A stretch of DNA of 64,000 nucleotides, taken from positions 124,001-188,000 of the forward strand of contig NZ_FOXX01000004.1 of the NCBI RefSeq assembly GCF_900115845.1, written 5' to 3'. This DNA is from Priestia endophytica DSM 13796. GTDB taxonomy: Bacteria; Bacillota; Bacilli; Bacillales; Bacillaceae_H. The translations under genes were made by a program, and so were the position numbers. This document shows, one piece after another, positions 26,163 to 35,359 of this stretch (positions are counted from its first letter, which is position 1; every line of letters starts with the position of its first letter). Under the pieces are notes generated by a model. That model was not told the DNA's origin. It saw only the letters and a list, made by a program, of their open reading frames with translations, and did no database searches.

Positions 26163-27542
26163 TTAAATTTGTTCTTCAAATCTTTTAAGTGCTTTATCCA
26201 TTCTGCTAATGATTTCTTCCACTTGTTCACTCGTAATAATAAGCGGTGGTGCAAGGGCTACTGTGTTTGTCCCTTTCCAATCAAAATAACGTAGCTGTAA
26301 TCCTAGCTCCATACAAATATCTGTGTATTGTGCTGCAGCATGTTCAGATGGGGCAAATGGAATACCACTCTCTGGGTCTCTAAATAGCTCTATCCCCGCT
26401 AAAAGGCCAAGACCTCTTACTTTCGTTACATGTTTATGATTTTTTTCTAAATATTGAAGACCTCTTAATAACTCTTCGCCACGCATTCGACTATTTTCCA
26501 CAATGTTGTCTCTATCAATCATTTCAATCGTTTTTAATCCGACTGCACAAGCAACAGGATGACCGCTATATGTGAATCCGTGAAACATCATCTCATCAGA
26601 TTGCACAAACGCTTCCCTAACATGTTCTCTCATAATGACGGCTCCAAGATGAGCATATCCACTTGAAATTCCTTTTGCTACACAAAGAAAATCTGGTACT
26701 ACGTTCCAATGATCTACACCAAACATTTTTCCAGTACGCCCAAATCCGCAGATTACTTCGTCAGCAATCATTAAGATACCATGTTCATCACAAAGTTTAC
26801 GTACTGCTTCAATATATCCTTTAGGAGGAAATCTTACTCCTCCTGCTCCTTGAATTGGTTCGATAATCACGGCAGCGATGGTATCTGCTCCCTCTGCTTC
26901 TATCGTTCCTCTAATAGAGCGTGTATAGTTTGGATCCGTTTTATCTCCAAGTTCAGCTTCTACTGCATGAGCTGCGGCTTTAAGAAAGTTTGGAGCATTG
27001 GAAGTTGTAAACTTTTGAAATCCTTCTATCCCAGTAGCACTTGTAGCACCTACTGTAACCCCATGGAATGATTGATCTAGGGAAATAATCTTTGTACGCT
27101 CTGGCTTTCCTTTCACTTTCCAATAGAAACGAGCTAACTTGAAAGCTGTATCATTAGATTCTGATCCTCCTGATGTAAAGAAACAAACATTTAAGTCCCT
27201 AGGTGCCATTGAAGCCACTTTTTGAGCTAAAAGAATAGCTGGTTCGTTTGATTGTCCACTAAATGAAGAACTATAAGAAAGTTTTAGCATCTGTTGCTTA
27301 GCCGCCTCAGCTAACTCTTCATTTCCGTATCCTAAATTTACATTCCAAAGCATAGACACACCATCAATTCGTTCTTTACCTTGTAAATCTTTAAGATACA
27401 CTCCACGACCCTCCGAAAAAATAGTAGGGGGACCTGATAGGTAATGTGCTTTTGGGGGAGTAGTTGGGTGCAAATAATGTTTCTTATCAATCTCTGCTAA
27501 TTCGGAATGTGTAAAAGTAGAACCTTTCGATAATTTTTGCAT
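26163..27542 (-). CDS. class III aminotransferase, putrescine/omega-amine:pyruvate type
   Basis: 459 aa. MLWNVNLGYGNEELAEAA near the N-terminus, TSGGSESNDTAFKLAR, SFHGVTVGATSATG, IADEVICGFGRTGKMFG and the PLP lysine in LCVAKGISSGYAHLGA are the SpuC / omega-amino acid:pyruvate transaminase pattern. Family members transfer the amino group of putrescine, spermidine, beta-alanine or aromatic amines to pyruvate. The resulting aldehyde would go to the ALDH encoded two genes upstream. It follows the permease gene by 46 bp and is followed by a 190-bp gap containing an eight-C run before the deacetylase gene. Confidence 0.83.
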   Translation of the reverse strand: MQKLSKGSTFTHSELAEIDKKHYLHPTTPPKAHYLSGPPTIFSEGRGVYLKDLQGKERIDGVSMLWNVNLGYGNEELAEAAKQQMLKLSYSSSFSGQSNEPAILLAQKVASMAPRDLNVCFFTSGGSESNDTAFKLARFYWKVKGKPERTKIISLDQSFHGVTVGATSATGIEGFQKFTTSNAPNFLKAAAHAVEAELGDKTDPNYTRSIRGTIEAEGADTIAAVIIEPIQGAGGVRFPPKGYIEAVRKLCDEHGILMIADEVICGFGRTGKMFGVDHWNVVPDFLCVAKGISSGYAHLGAVIMREHVREAFVQSDEMMFHGFTYSGHPVACAVGLKTIEMIDRDNIVENSRMRGEELLRGLQYLEKNHKHVTKVRGLGLLAGIELFRDPESGIPFAPSEHAAAQYTDICMELGLQLRYFDWKGTNTVALAPPLIITSEQVEEIISRMDKALKRFEEQI

Positions 27543-27588
27543 ACGTATTCCTCCTAAATTATATTAATGGGGAAAAAATCCCCTGTTC

Positions 27589-28995
27589 TCACTTAGGACC
27601 TCCATCAATTGTTGCTTCCTCTTTATTAGATAAGAAGGCTTTGAATTCTTTTGAGGATGAGGATCGAACAATAAGATAAATAAAACCTAGACCTAACCAC
27701 AAAAGGCCTACTGTTTTCCCAGCTGTCGAAAGTCCCCATAAAATATAGAGACACACGATGGTTCCTAATGATGGAATTATTAAATATTTCAATACATTTC
27801 TTTGCTTATTTTTTATATAGTAATGGTTAATCACACATATATTGACAAAGGCAAACCCTAATAATCCACCAAATGCGACAAGATCTGATACCAATTGCAT
27901 ATTTAGCGATAGAGCCCCTATGATGCCAGCTATAGACATTAAAAGAATGTTATTAACCGGTGTTTTATATTTCGGATGGATATACCCAAAAAACTTCTTT
28001 GGCATGACATTATCACGCCCCATTCCTAAAAGTAAGCGACTTGAAGCTGATTGACTCGCCAATGCACTCGCTACCCCAGAAGCTATAATCATTACTGTAA
28101 TAAAGGTCTGAAGAAATAGACTACCAATAGTATCGAGTATGTTAAAAAAGGCTGTATCCGGGTTCTTAATCACTGTATAATGGCCTACTATAATCACAGC
28201 TAAATAGGTTACTGAAACATAAAATATAGTTTGAATAACACATGTGAACACGATAGCTAACCCAATCTTATTCCCGCCTACACTTGTTTCTTCTGCTAAT
28301 GTTGTAATAGCATCAAATCCAAGATAAGCAACGATAACGATAGCAGATCCGCTAATAATAGCGCCAATAGAGAAATGGCTGGGATCATAGATCGCCTCAA
28401 ACTGAATAAGGGATAAGTTTCCTGTTACAATATAATGGCCTGCACTTATAAGAAAAACTAAAACAGCCAAAATCATTAAAAGGACTAATACTGTATTTAC
28501 TTTAGCAGCAACTTCAACACCCATTATATTTACTACTGTAATAGGAAGGGCAAAGATAAGGACCCATGCCCAAATCGGAATACTTGGCACAAGAGCATGT
28601 GCAAAATTAGAACTAATAAGAAAGGTAAGCATAGGAATTAAAAGATAATCAAGTAGCATTCCCCACCCTGCAATAAAACCTATCTTAGGATGAAGAGCAT
28701 GCTGGGCATACGTATAAGTAGAACCAGCTACAGGATATGCTTCTACCATCTTTCCGAAACTGTAGGCTGTAAATAACATAGCAACAAATCCAATAATATA
28801 AGAAAGCACTGAATGTCCTTCGGAAATGGCTGTTATAATTCCAAATAAGGACATCGCTGCTACTGGAGCCATGAATCCTAGGCCAAAGATTACTAAATCT
28901 CTTAACTTTAATGTTCGATTAAGTTCAATTTTATTTGGACGAAAGTCTATGTCATGTACTGATTTCTCTGTCTCCAATCTTCTCCCCCTTTCCAA
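27589..28995 (-). CDS. APC-superfamily amine/amino acid permease (PuuP-like)
   Basis: 468 aa with about 12 membrane segments. RDLVIFGLGFMAPVAAMSLFG at the first helix, SYTYAQHALHPKIGFIAGWGM, AYLGFDAITTLAEE and SASSRLLLGMGRD are typical of APC permeases in the PuuP/YveA group. PuuP of E. coli takes up putrescine. Its place between the ALDH and transaminase genes makes it the importer of the operon's substrate, an amine or acetyl-amine. ATG or GTG start near 28995 in an AAAGGGGGAGAAGA context. Confidence 0.8.
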   Translation of the reverse strand: MERGRRLETEKSVHDIDFRPNKIELNRTLKLRDLVIFGLGFMAPVAAMSLFGIITAISEGHSVLSYIIGFVAMLFTAYSFGKMVEAYPVAGSTYTYAQHALHPKIGFIAGWGMLLDYLLIPMLTFLISSNFAHALVPSIPIWAWVLIFALPITVVNIMGVEVAAKVNTVLVLLMILAVLVFLISAGHYIVTGNLSLIQFEAIYDPSHFSIGAIISGSAIVIVAYLGFDAITTLAEETSVGGNKIGLAIVFTCVIQTIFYVSVTYLAVIIVGHYTVIKNPDTAFFNILDTIGSLFLQTFITVMIIASGVASALASQSASSRLLLGMGRDNVMPKKFFGYIHPKYKTPVNNILLMSIAGIIGALSLNMQLVSDLVAFGGLLGFAFVNICVINHYYIKNKQRNVLKYLIIPSLGTIVCLYILWGLSTAGKTVGLLWLGLGFIYLIVRSSSSKEFKAFLSNKEEATIDGGPK

Positions 28996-29057
28996 ATAGC
29001 CAATAAAAAGATCGAATTCTTACTACATCTCTTTTTCTCAAAATATAAAACTTCCGT

Positions 29058-29089
29058 CATTCTTTCCTAATAGAGTTACAGGAAGAATG
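29058..29089 (-). terminator. weak hairpin between ALDH and permease genes
   Basis: CATTCTTTCCT / AGGAAGAATG around an ~11-base loop, followed on the minus strand by an AT-rich tract. It may attenuate or stabilise mRNA rather than fully terminate the operon. Confidence 0.35.
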
Positions 29090-29107
29090 AGGTGTTCATG
29101 TAGAAAT

Positions 29108-30577
29108 TCAGCCACCATACCAGTTCATTGCTCTCTCATTTAAATCCACCCAAACGTGTTTTGTTTGAGTATACATTTCTAGAGCTTGCACTCCTAATTC
29201 GCGTCCAAATCCACTTTGTTTTGTTCCTCCAAATGGGGCACCACTATCCAGAAAGCTATACGCATTGATCCAAACTGTCCCTACTTTAATTCCACGTGCC
29301 ATGCGATGTGCACGTTTTAAGTCATTTGTCCAAACTCCGGATGCTAATCCATAAATGGTTTCATTTGCTTTTTGAAGGGCATCTGCTTCGTCACTAAATC
29401 GGATAATTGAAGCTACTGGTCCGAAGATCTCTTCTTTAGCAATAGTCATTTGGTTTGTAACATTTTCAAAAACTGTTGGTGTGAAGTAGTATCCATCCCC
29501 AGCTCTTGTAAAGCGTTCTCCTCCCGTTACTAGATTGGCCCCTTCTTCTATTCCTATTGATACATACTTTTCAATTTGTTCCAGCTGTTTATTTGAAACT
29601 TGAGGACCCATTTGGGTTGTTGAATCAAGCGGATTTCCAACGCGTATAGATTGGGCTTTTTTAACAAAGCGTTCTATAAATTCATCATAAATTGAATCTT
29701 GAACAAAGATTCTGGATCCAGCTGCACATACTTGTCCTTGGCCGAAATAGATTCCAAAAGAAGCCATATTTATCGCATCTTCTAAGTTTGCATCATCGAA
29801 TATAATATTTGGTGATTTCCCACCAAGCTCTAATGAAATAGGTTTTAAATTTTCACTTGCTGATTGCATAATAAGTTGGCCTGTACGCGTCGAACCTGTA
29901 AAAGCAATTTTATCAATTCCAGGATGAGAAACTAGAGCATTACCTGCTGTGTGACCGAACCCTGGAACTACATTAATGACCCCATCCGGAAGACCCTCCT
30001 CTTGGAATATCTTCACTAACTCCAAAATGCTAACTGGTGTTTGCTCTGCTGGTTTTATCACAATTGTATTTCCCGCTGCAAGAGCAGGAGCGACTTTCCA
30101 CATTGTAAGCATGAGCGGGAAATTCCATGGAACGATTGCTCCGATAACGCCTAAAGGTTCTCTTAATGTATAATTAAATCGGTTCATCGGAGAGGCCAAT
30201 GTTTCTCCACTTAGCTTATTCGCCATACCCGCATAAAACTCTAAAACATCAATTGTCGCTGGGATCTCAATCAGTTTAGTCTCATTAATAGGCAATCCGT
30301 TATCTGCTGATTCTACTTCAGCAAGAAACTCCGCTTTCTCCCTCATTTTTAAAGCAACTTTATATAATAAGCGTCCCCGTTCACTTGGGTCCATTCTTGC
30401 CCAAGGACCATTTTCAAATGCTTGCCGAGCTGTTTTAACCGCATATTCTACATCTTCTGTTCCGGCCTCTGCTACAATAGCATGTACTTCCCCAGTCCCA
30501 GGATTAATAGATTCAAAGCTTCTACCTGATATGGAATCAACCCATTTTCCATCAATAAACATCTTATAATATTTCAT
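29108..30577 (-). CDS. NAD-dependent aldehyde dehydrogenase of the amine operon
   Basis: 489 aa ALDH of the betaine/phenylacetaldehyde/gamma-aminobutyraldehyde (PuuC/KauB) type. It has IVPWNFPLMLTMWKVAPALA, GFTGSTRTG-like AFTGSTRTG, Glu in SLELGGKSPNIIFDD and catalytic Cys in YFGQGQVCAAGSR. It would oxidise the aldehyde formed by the class III transaminase downstream to the acid. It is the first gene of the operon (ALDH, permease, transaminase, deacetylase). Possible substrates are 4-aminobutanal or 3-aminopropanal from polyamines, or 4-hydroxyphenylacetaldehyde from tyramine, given the hpa operon next door. Confidence 0.85.
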   Translation of the reverse strand: MKYYKMFIDGKWVDSISGRSFESINPGTGEVHAIVAEAGTEDVEYAVKTARQAFENGPWARMDPSERGRLLYKVALKMREKAEFLAEVESADNGLPINETKLIEIPATIDVLEFYAGMANKLSGETLASPMNRFNYTLREPLGVIGAIVPWNFPLMLTMWKVAPALAAGNTIVIKPAEQTPVSILELVKIFQEEGLPDGVINVVPGFGHTAGNALVSHPGIDKIAFTGSTRTGQLIMQSASENLKPISLELGGKSPNIIFDDANLEDAINMASFGIYFGQGQVCAAGSRIFVQDSIYDEFIERFVKKAQSIRVGNPLDSTTQMGPQVSNKQLEQIEKYVSIGIEEGANLVTGGERFTRAGDGYYFTPTVFENVTNQMTIAKEEIFGPVASIIRFSDEADALQKANETIYGLASGVWTNDLKRAHRMARGIKVGTVWINAYSFLDSGAPFGGTKQSGFGRELGVQALEMYTQTKHVWVDLNERAMNWYGG

Positions 30578-30756
30578 ATCCCAATATCCTTTCTACTGTA
30601 GTCTATAGAGTAACTCTCTACTAACCTCGCTCTAAGTAATTCCTCCTCCGTGTGGTTTAGCTTATAAGTCCCTTCCAGTAATTAAAGGTTATCAAGACAC
30701 AACTTAAATTTATTGGATAAATCGGAACAATCAGAATATTTATTGGAGAATAATAT

Positions 30757-30793
30757 AAAAAAAGCATTCTTTATAAGCAAAGAATGCTTTTTC
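30757..30793 (-). terminator. terminator of the first AraC gene
   Basis: AAAAAGCATTCTT / AAAGAATGCTTTTT hairpin, 30 bp beyond the stop codon of the AraC-family gene, with A/T runs on both sides. Confidence 0.85.
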
Positions 30794-30820
30794 CTATAAA
30801 TCTCTTTATCATATTCCTTC

Positions 30821-31627
30821 CTATCTTCTTCCAGTAAGCTTATATGGGGTTATATATCCAAAATCCTTAAATTCATTAATGAGGTGGGACTGATCATAAT
30901 ATCCATTCTCATAAATAACATCATTTACTGTGTAATGGTTATTATTTAACAGCATATTTAATGAACATTGAAACCTGATAATTTTACTAAACAGTTTTGG
31001 AGAAATGCCAATGTGAGTTTCAAATTGTTTACGCAAATATCTTGTTGAATAGCCTATTTCATTTGCTAATTGATTCATAGATATATTCCCCCTCGTTGAG
31101 TAAAGAAAATGTATAGCTTGCTCCACAGGAAAAGATGTATGAAAATCAAGTAAGATATTTCTCAACGTTTTATTAAATATATCTATCCTCTTTATAAAGT
31201 AATCTTCTTTTACAATTCTTTCTACAATTGTATTATCCATTGAAATAAGCTCAATTAAGGGAAGCTCTTGATCATGCAGTTCCTTTAAAGTATAGTCCAT
31301 TTTTTGAATATGATAGAGATACGGAATTCTAATACCAAAGTAAGTCGTATTTGGGATCAGATTTATACACTTACTTTTACTAACATTCCCACAAACCTTT
31401 GCACCTGGTAAGCGTTCATCACAGCTAATTAAAATATCAATACATCCATCTGGAACAACCGTAACTTTCTCTTTTATATCTCTCACTTTAAATTGATAGA
31501 AAATGAGAATAGGCTCATTCTTTAAACCTTTCTCCCTATGTTCCACATAATACTCTGTGTAAGATTTAAATTCAGGTTGGGACGGTAAATAGCTATTATT
31601 CTTTACGTTAGGTAAACAAATCACCAT
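30821..31627 (-). CDS. AraC-family regulator, copy 1
   Basis: 268 aa. Residues ~15-150 form the small sensor domain that starts QPEFKSYTEYYVE and contains VVPDGCIDILISC. The last ~100 residues are two AraC helix-turn-helix motifs (ISMNQLANEIGYSTRYLRKQ and YTVNDVIYENGYYDQSHLIN). It is upstream of and co-oriented with the amine operon, separated by a terminator, so it is a likely separate-transcript regulator of that operon. Clearly paralogous to the next gene at 31947-32768, with matching motifs along the whole length. Confidence 0.82.
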   Translation of the reverse strand: MVICLPNVKNNSYLPSQPEFKSYTEYYVEHREKGLKNEPILIFYQFKVRDIKEKVTVVPDGCIDILISCDERLPGAKVCGNVSKSKCINLIPNTTYFGIRIPYLYHIQKMDYTLKELHDQELPLIELISMDNTIVERIVKEDYFIKRIDIFNKTLRNILLDFHTSFPVEQAIHFLYSTRGNISMNQLANEIGYSTRYLRKQFETHIGISPKLFSKIIRFQCSLNMLLNNNHYTVNDVIYENGYYDQSHLINEFKDFGYITPYKLTGRR

Positions 31628-31946
31628 ATATATCTCCTTTAAATATTTAATGGGATATTAATCATAAATGGTTATGTAACTTTTCATCTCTTAATAAGAT
31701 ACAGTTCATCCCTTAGTGCTGGATAAACATCGATTATTTACGCCTAAAAGAAAACGCTTACATTAAAATGCATATTATTTCAACTCTAAAATGAATCTCT
31801 TCATATAAAATTGAAATAACAAGGTTGTATATGTATCTCTTGTACCTATATCCAACTTTATTGTATATATTATATAGATTCTTCTAAATAGTCTCAAGTA
31901 TTTGTCAGAATATTCTCTCTTATAAGCCCATATCTTAATCCCTATG
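31628..31946. other. intergenic region between the two AraC genes
   Basis: AT-rich, no gene. Contains a cre-like box at 31749-31762 about 120 bp upstream of AraC copy 1, and otherwise only possible promoter elements. Confidence 0.4.
31749..31762. promoter_or_regulatory. cre-like CcpA box upstream of AraC copy 1
   Basis: AGAAAACGCTTACA matches the cre consensus TGWNANCGNTNWCA except for the first base. Suggests carbon catabolite control of the amine regulator (inference). Confidence 0.45.
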
Positions 31947-32768
31947 CTACATAACCCATGCTTTTCCCTTCGTAATGGTGTCCATTAGCTGTCTTGGACT
32001 GTAATAACTAAATTTTTTATATTCATTAATTAAATGCGCTTGATCATAATATCCACTTTCCTCAATTATATCCCATATTGAATAATTTTTATCGTTCATA
32101 AACATAGACAGAGAACATTGAAAACGAACGATTTGTGAAAATAACTTAGGAGAAATTCCGATATCTTGTTCAAATTTTTTACGTATATATCTTGTTGAGA
32201 AACCTGACTTCTGAGCTAAATCGTTCATCGTGATATTTCCTCTACTTAAATGTATGCTATATAAGGCATTCCTTACAACGGAAGAATAACTCTTTTCATT
32301 TAAAAATATGGTGCCGATTGTTTCTTGGAATCGCTGTATTCTTCCTTCAAATGAAGGGATATTGGCTAATTGATGCGCAGGATCGTCTAATAACAATAGA
32401 TCCTTTATCGGAATTTCACACTCAACTATATCCTTCATAGAACAATTTAAATTCAAAGACTCTCGTCCTGCAGGTAACCTCACACCAAAGTATTCTGCCC
32501 CTGGAACAAGTTGGATTTCCTTACTTCTAAGAACACTTCCACAAACTTTTCCATAAGGGGCTTGAGGCACACAAGTAAACAAAATATCTATACATCCGTC
32601 AGGAATCACCATCATTGAGTTAGAAATAGAATCGCACTTAAATTGATAATACAAATAATACTTGTTTCTCTTCTGATCAAACTCTCTCTTTTCTATATAA
32701 TAAGCTGTCTTCATTTTAAACTCGGGTTGTAAAGGTATGTGAAAACTCCATTTTTTTCTGTTACTCAT
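31947..32768 (-). CDS. AraC-family regulator, copy 2
   Basis: 273 aa, same layout as copy 1: QPEFKMKTAYYIEKREFD, VIPDGCIDILFTC, then ITMNDLAQKSGFSTRYIRKK and YSIWDIIEESGYYDQAHLIN as the two HTH motifs. The pair arose by tandem duplication and then diverged, more in the sensor domain than in the DNA-binding domain. That suggests related target sites but different effectors. No adjacent target other than the amine operon is obvious. The N-terminus has an ATG at 32768; the upstream ribosome binding site is GAGAGGACG-like. Confidence 0.8.
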   Translation of the reverse strand: MSNRKKWSFHIPLQPEFKMKTAYYIEKREFDQKRNKYYLYYQFKCDSISNSMMVIPDGCIDILFTCVPQAPYGKVCGSVLRSKEIQLVPGAEYFGVRLPAGRESLNLNCSMKDIVECEIPIKDLLLLDDPAHQLANIPSFEGRIQRFQETIGTIFLNEKSYSSVVRNALYSIHLSRGNITMNDLAQKSGFSTRYIRKKFEQDIGISPKLFSQIVRFQCSLSMFMNDKNYSIWDIIEESGYYDQAHLINEYKKFSYYSPRQLMDTITKGKAWVM

Positions 32769-32889
32769 ACTACGTCCTCTCTTTCTTTGTTCCTCATCTG
32801 TATAAAATAATATTAGATAGTAACATTATGAGAGCAAGTAGGTTTCAAATCTTCTTTTTTGTTAAATTACTTTACACTATATATTTTAA

Positions 32890-33453
32890 TCATCTACTAA
32901 ATATAATTGACATATCATTTGTGCGTTTTTTCCAAATCATATGGTCACTTCCATCTCCCCAGTAATCCTTCAACAAATAATGAGGTTCTCCTAATTTTTT
33001 CTTCCATATTTTCTGTGCATTGATGTATCCGCTATCCAAACAAAATTCTTTAATTTCCCTATTCTGCAAAGTAAGAATCATTACATTTAAGAGTAAAGTT
33101 CCTATACCCATTCCTTGATAAGTAGGATGAACAAATACTGTTCCTATCTCATTCCATTCTTTTAATTCTCCATCTGTACAACAATTAATCAGATCACTAG
33201 CAGGACCGTATTCAATAGTACCAATAACTTGATTATGCTTTTTATCTAGAGCTATTAGAAAATATCGATCCTTTCCATAGCTATCAAAGTCACATTCTAA
33301 GTATCTTTTCTTATCTTTAATTTCATTTTCCATATCCTCAAGTAACTCTGATAAACCTTCTTTGGCAAATGTATCTTGAATGACTGTTCTAAAAAATTGC
33401 TGGATTTCCTCAGTATCTTCCATTCGTGGCCTCCTAATTTCAACCTTATACAC
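32890..33453 (-). CDS. GNAT-family N-acetyltransferase
   Basis: 187 aa. The acetyl-CoA-binding motif A appears as TVFVHPTYQGMGIGTLLLN (~108-126), preceded by the beta-strand IGTIEYG. The substrate is unknown. Stands alone between AraC copy 2 and hmp. GGAGG-type site: the coding start follows AGGAGTGATTTTAAGTG; a GTG or ATG start at or near 33453 is possible. Confidence 0.72.
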   Translation of the reverse strand: MYKVEIRRPRMEDTEEIQQFFRTVIQDTFAKEGLSELLEDMENEIKDKKRYLECDFDSYGKDRYFLIALDKKHNQVIGTIEYGPASDLINCCTDGELKEWNEIGTVFVHPTYQGMGIGTLLLNVMILTLQNREIKEFCLDSGYINAQKIWKKKLGEPHYLLKDYWGDGSDHMIWKKRTNDMSIIFSR

Positions 33454-33639
33454 TTAAAATCACTCCTTACTATTCTAAAATCACCTTTTCAATTCAGTTG
33501 TCATACTTTTTATTTCGTTAGTTCCATAGCAGCTACATAGTTAGCCATGCTCTCTACAATTTTACTGTTCTAGCAGCATATAAATACAATATATCGAAAA
33601 AAATTTCTTTGTTTATTAATCCTTGCTTAAAAATAAAGA

Positions 33640-33668
33640 AAAAGCTCAAAAAATAATTTGAGCTTCTT
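33640..33668 (-). terminator. terminator of hmp
   Basis: AAGCTCAAA / TTTGAGCTT with AAATAA loop, followed on the minus strand by a T-rich tract; ~15 bp after the hmp stop codon. Confidence 0.8.
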
Positions 33669-33680
33669 CAGGAGGATCCG

Positions 33681-34901
33681 TCATTCTTCTTCGAAAAGTG
33701 CTACAGGACTAAATGCTTCATAATGAATATTTTCTTTTGATACACCCCATTTTACTAATGCAGTTAGAATAGATTCCATAAAGGGAATGGACCCGCACAA
33801 GTAAAATAAGGATTCTTTTGAAGGAACGGTAGATTTTAATACGTCTAGATCAATGATCCCTTCTTTATCAAAATCATGCCCAATCCGGTCCTCTTTATTA
33901 GGAGAGCTATAACAAATAAATGACTTAACGTTTGCTTGATTCTCAGCTAATTCTATTACATGTTCTTTAAAGGCATGTGTTTTACTATTAATGGCTCCAT
34001 GAATAAAAGTCACTTGACGTGTAGATTGTGTCTCAACTAAAGTATTCAACATGCTGAGTACGGGCGTAATCCCAATCCCTCCGCTTATCAACACAACCGG
34101 TAATTCACTATGATCAAGAACAAAATCTCCTGCTGGAGCAGAAAACTCCAATTGTTCTCCAGTCTGTACTTGGTTATGCAAATAGTTTGAGACAATCCCG
34201 TCCGGACTATTATCATGAGCATCTTCACGTTTTACACTGATTCGGTAATACGGTTTTCCAGGAGATTCTGAAAGACTGTAGTGACGAATATGAGTATACT
34301 TTTCACCTGGTATCGTTGCTTTTAGCGTCAAATACTGTCCAGCTTTATAAGAAGCAATGGCTTTTCCATCAGCAGGTTTTAAATAAAATGATGTGATATT
34401 ATCGCTTTCTTCAACTTTCTTATCTACGTAAAAACTTCGATATCCATTCCACCCGCCAGGCTGACTCTTTGTTTCTTCTTCAAGGTTCTTTTCAAGATTA
34501 ATGAAAGCATCAGCAATATATCCGTAGGCCTTTCCCCATGCTTCAATAATTTCATCAGAAGCAGCATCTCCTAAAACATCTTTTACTGCTTGAAGTAAAG
34601 TCTCCCCCACAATGGGATACTGCTCTTCTTTTACCCCTATGGCACGGTGTTTCTGAGAAATTCTTTCGATTACAGGCTTGATAGCCTCTAAGTTTGTAAT
34701 GTGTTCTCCTGCAGCGTAAACCGCATATCCTAACGCTTCCTGCTGAATCCCGCGTTTCTGATTTGTTTGATTAAACATATTGTACAAATCAGGAGCTTTT
34801 TCAAATAGTAACTCGTAAAACCTTTTTCCAATTTCTTCACTATGTTCTTTTAACACCGGTACTGTTGATTGAACAATTTCAATTGTTTTAGGGTCAAGCA
34901 T
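33681..34901 (-). CDS. hmp: flavohemoglobin (nitric oxide dioxygenase)
   Basis: 406 aa, standard Hmp length. Globin domain ~1-140 with B10 Tyr29, proximal heme ligand His85 (KHRAIGV) and the catalytic dyad region; FAD-binding ferredoxin-reductase domain ~150-260 (RHYSLSESP); NAD(P) domain ~265-400 (ISGGIGITPVLSML, LCGSIPFM). It oxidises NO with O2 to nitrate using NAD(P)H, in the cytoplasm. A TTGG-N9-CCAA dyad at 34962-34978 upstream might be regulatory. No clear NsrR consensus was recognised. Monocistronic with its own terminator. Confidence 0.93.
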   Translation of the reverse strand: MLDPKTIEIVQSTVPVLKEHSEEIGKRFYELLFEKAPDLYNMFNQTNQKRGIQQEALGYAVYAAGEHITNLEAIKPVIERISQKHRAIGVKEEQYPIVGETLLQAVKDVLGDAASDEIIEAWGKAYGYIADAFINLEKNLEEETKSQPGGWNGYRSFYVDKKVEESDNITSFYLKPADGKAIASYKAGQYLTLKATIPGEKYTHIRHYSLSESPGKPYYRISVKREDAHDNSPDGIVSNYLHNQVQTGEQLEFSAPAGDFVLDHSELPVVLISGGIGITPVLSMLNTLVETQSTRQVTFIHGAINSKTHAFKEHVIELAENQANVKSFICYSSPNKEDRIGHDFDKEGIIDLDVLKSTVPSKESLFYLCGSIPFMESILTALVKWGVSKENIHYEAFSPVALFEEE

Positions 34902-35190
34902 TTCGTTTCATCCACCTTTTATAATTTATTGGGATAAACTATAGCGTTTATACGATTTAAGTTGGGTATATGTACCAATTGATATTATGTTGTACAATAA
35001 CTGTTATACCTATCCATACTAAAGGATATTCTGTTTCCTCGTATTCAAACTAGGGTAGTGAATTAGATCTGCTTGGTTACGTTTTTTCAATCTTTCTAGA
35101 TTTTGTGGCAATAAATAATCCATTCCCAGGATAATAGGTAATTATTTATGCTCTCTTACTTTAATGGCAAGTTATAACTGTCCTATAACT

Positions 35191-35230
35191 TAAATAGCCT
35201 TCTATCATCCAAATGATAGAAGGCTATTTA
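35191..35230. repeat. perfect 18-bp inverted repeat
   Basis: TAAATAGCCTTCTATCAT / ATGATAGAAGGCTATTTA with a 4-base CCAA loop. Very stable as RNA but lacking a good T-run, so it may be a bidirectional terminator of the hmp/SDR gap or a protein site. Confidence 0.6.
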
Positions 35231-35326
35231 AAGTTAGCTAATTTGTCCACTATATGCGACATATTTATCCTTTTTATTATTCATCAGACTTTTAAGAAGT
35301 CCACTATTATATATTGAACAACTCGT

Positions 35327-35350
35327 AATAATAAAAAGAATCGAGTTGTT
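35327..35350 (-). terminator. hairpin after the SDR gene
   Basis: AACAACTCG / CGAGTTGTT separated by a short A/T loop, ~10 bp beyond the SDR stop codon. Confidence 0.5.
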
Positions 35351-35359
35351 ATAAAAGTC

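Larger units (their letters stand above)
34902..35359. other. intergenic region with perfect 18-bp palindrome
   Basis: Contains the hmp promoter region, a perfect 18-bp inverted repeat at 35191-35230 (loop CCAA) and the SDR terminator at 35327-35350. No gene seen. Confidence 0.5.

Noticed and set aside
26030-26254. 74-codon minus frame overlapping the end of the transaminase gene
   Set aside because: Most of it is an out-of-frame reading of the transaminase C-terminus; no ribosome binding site and no recognisable product.
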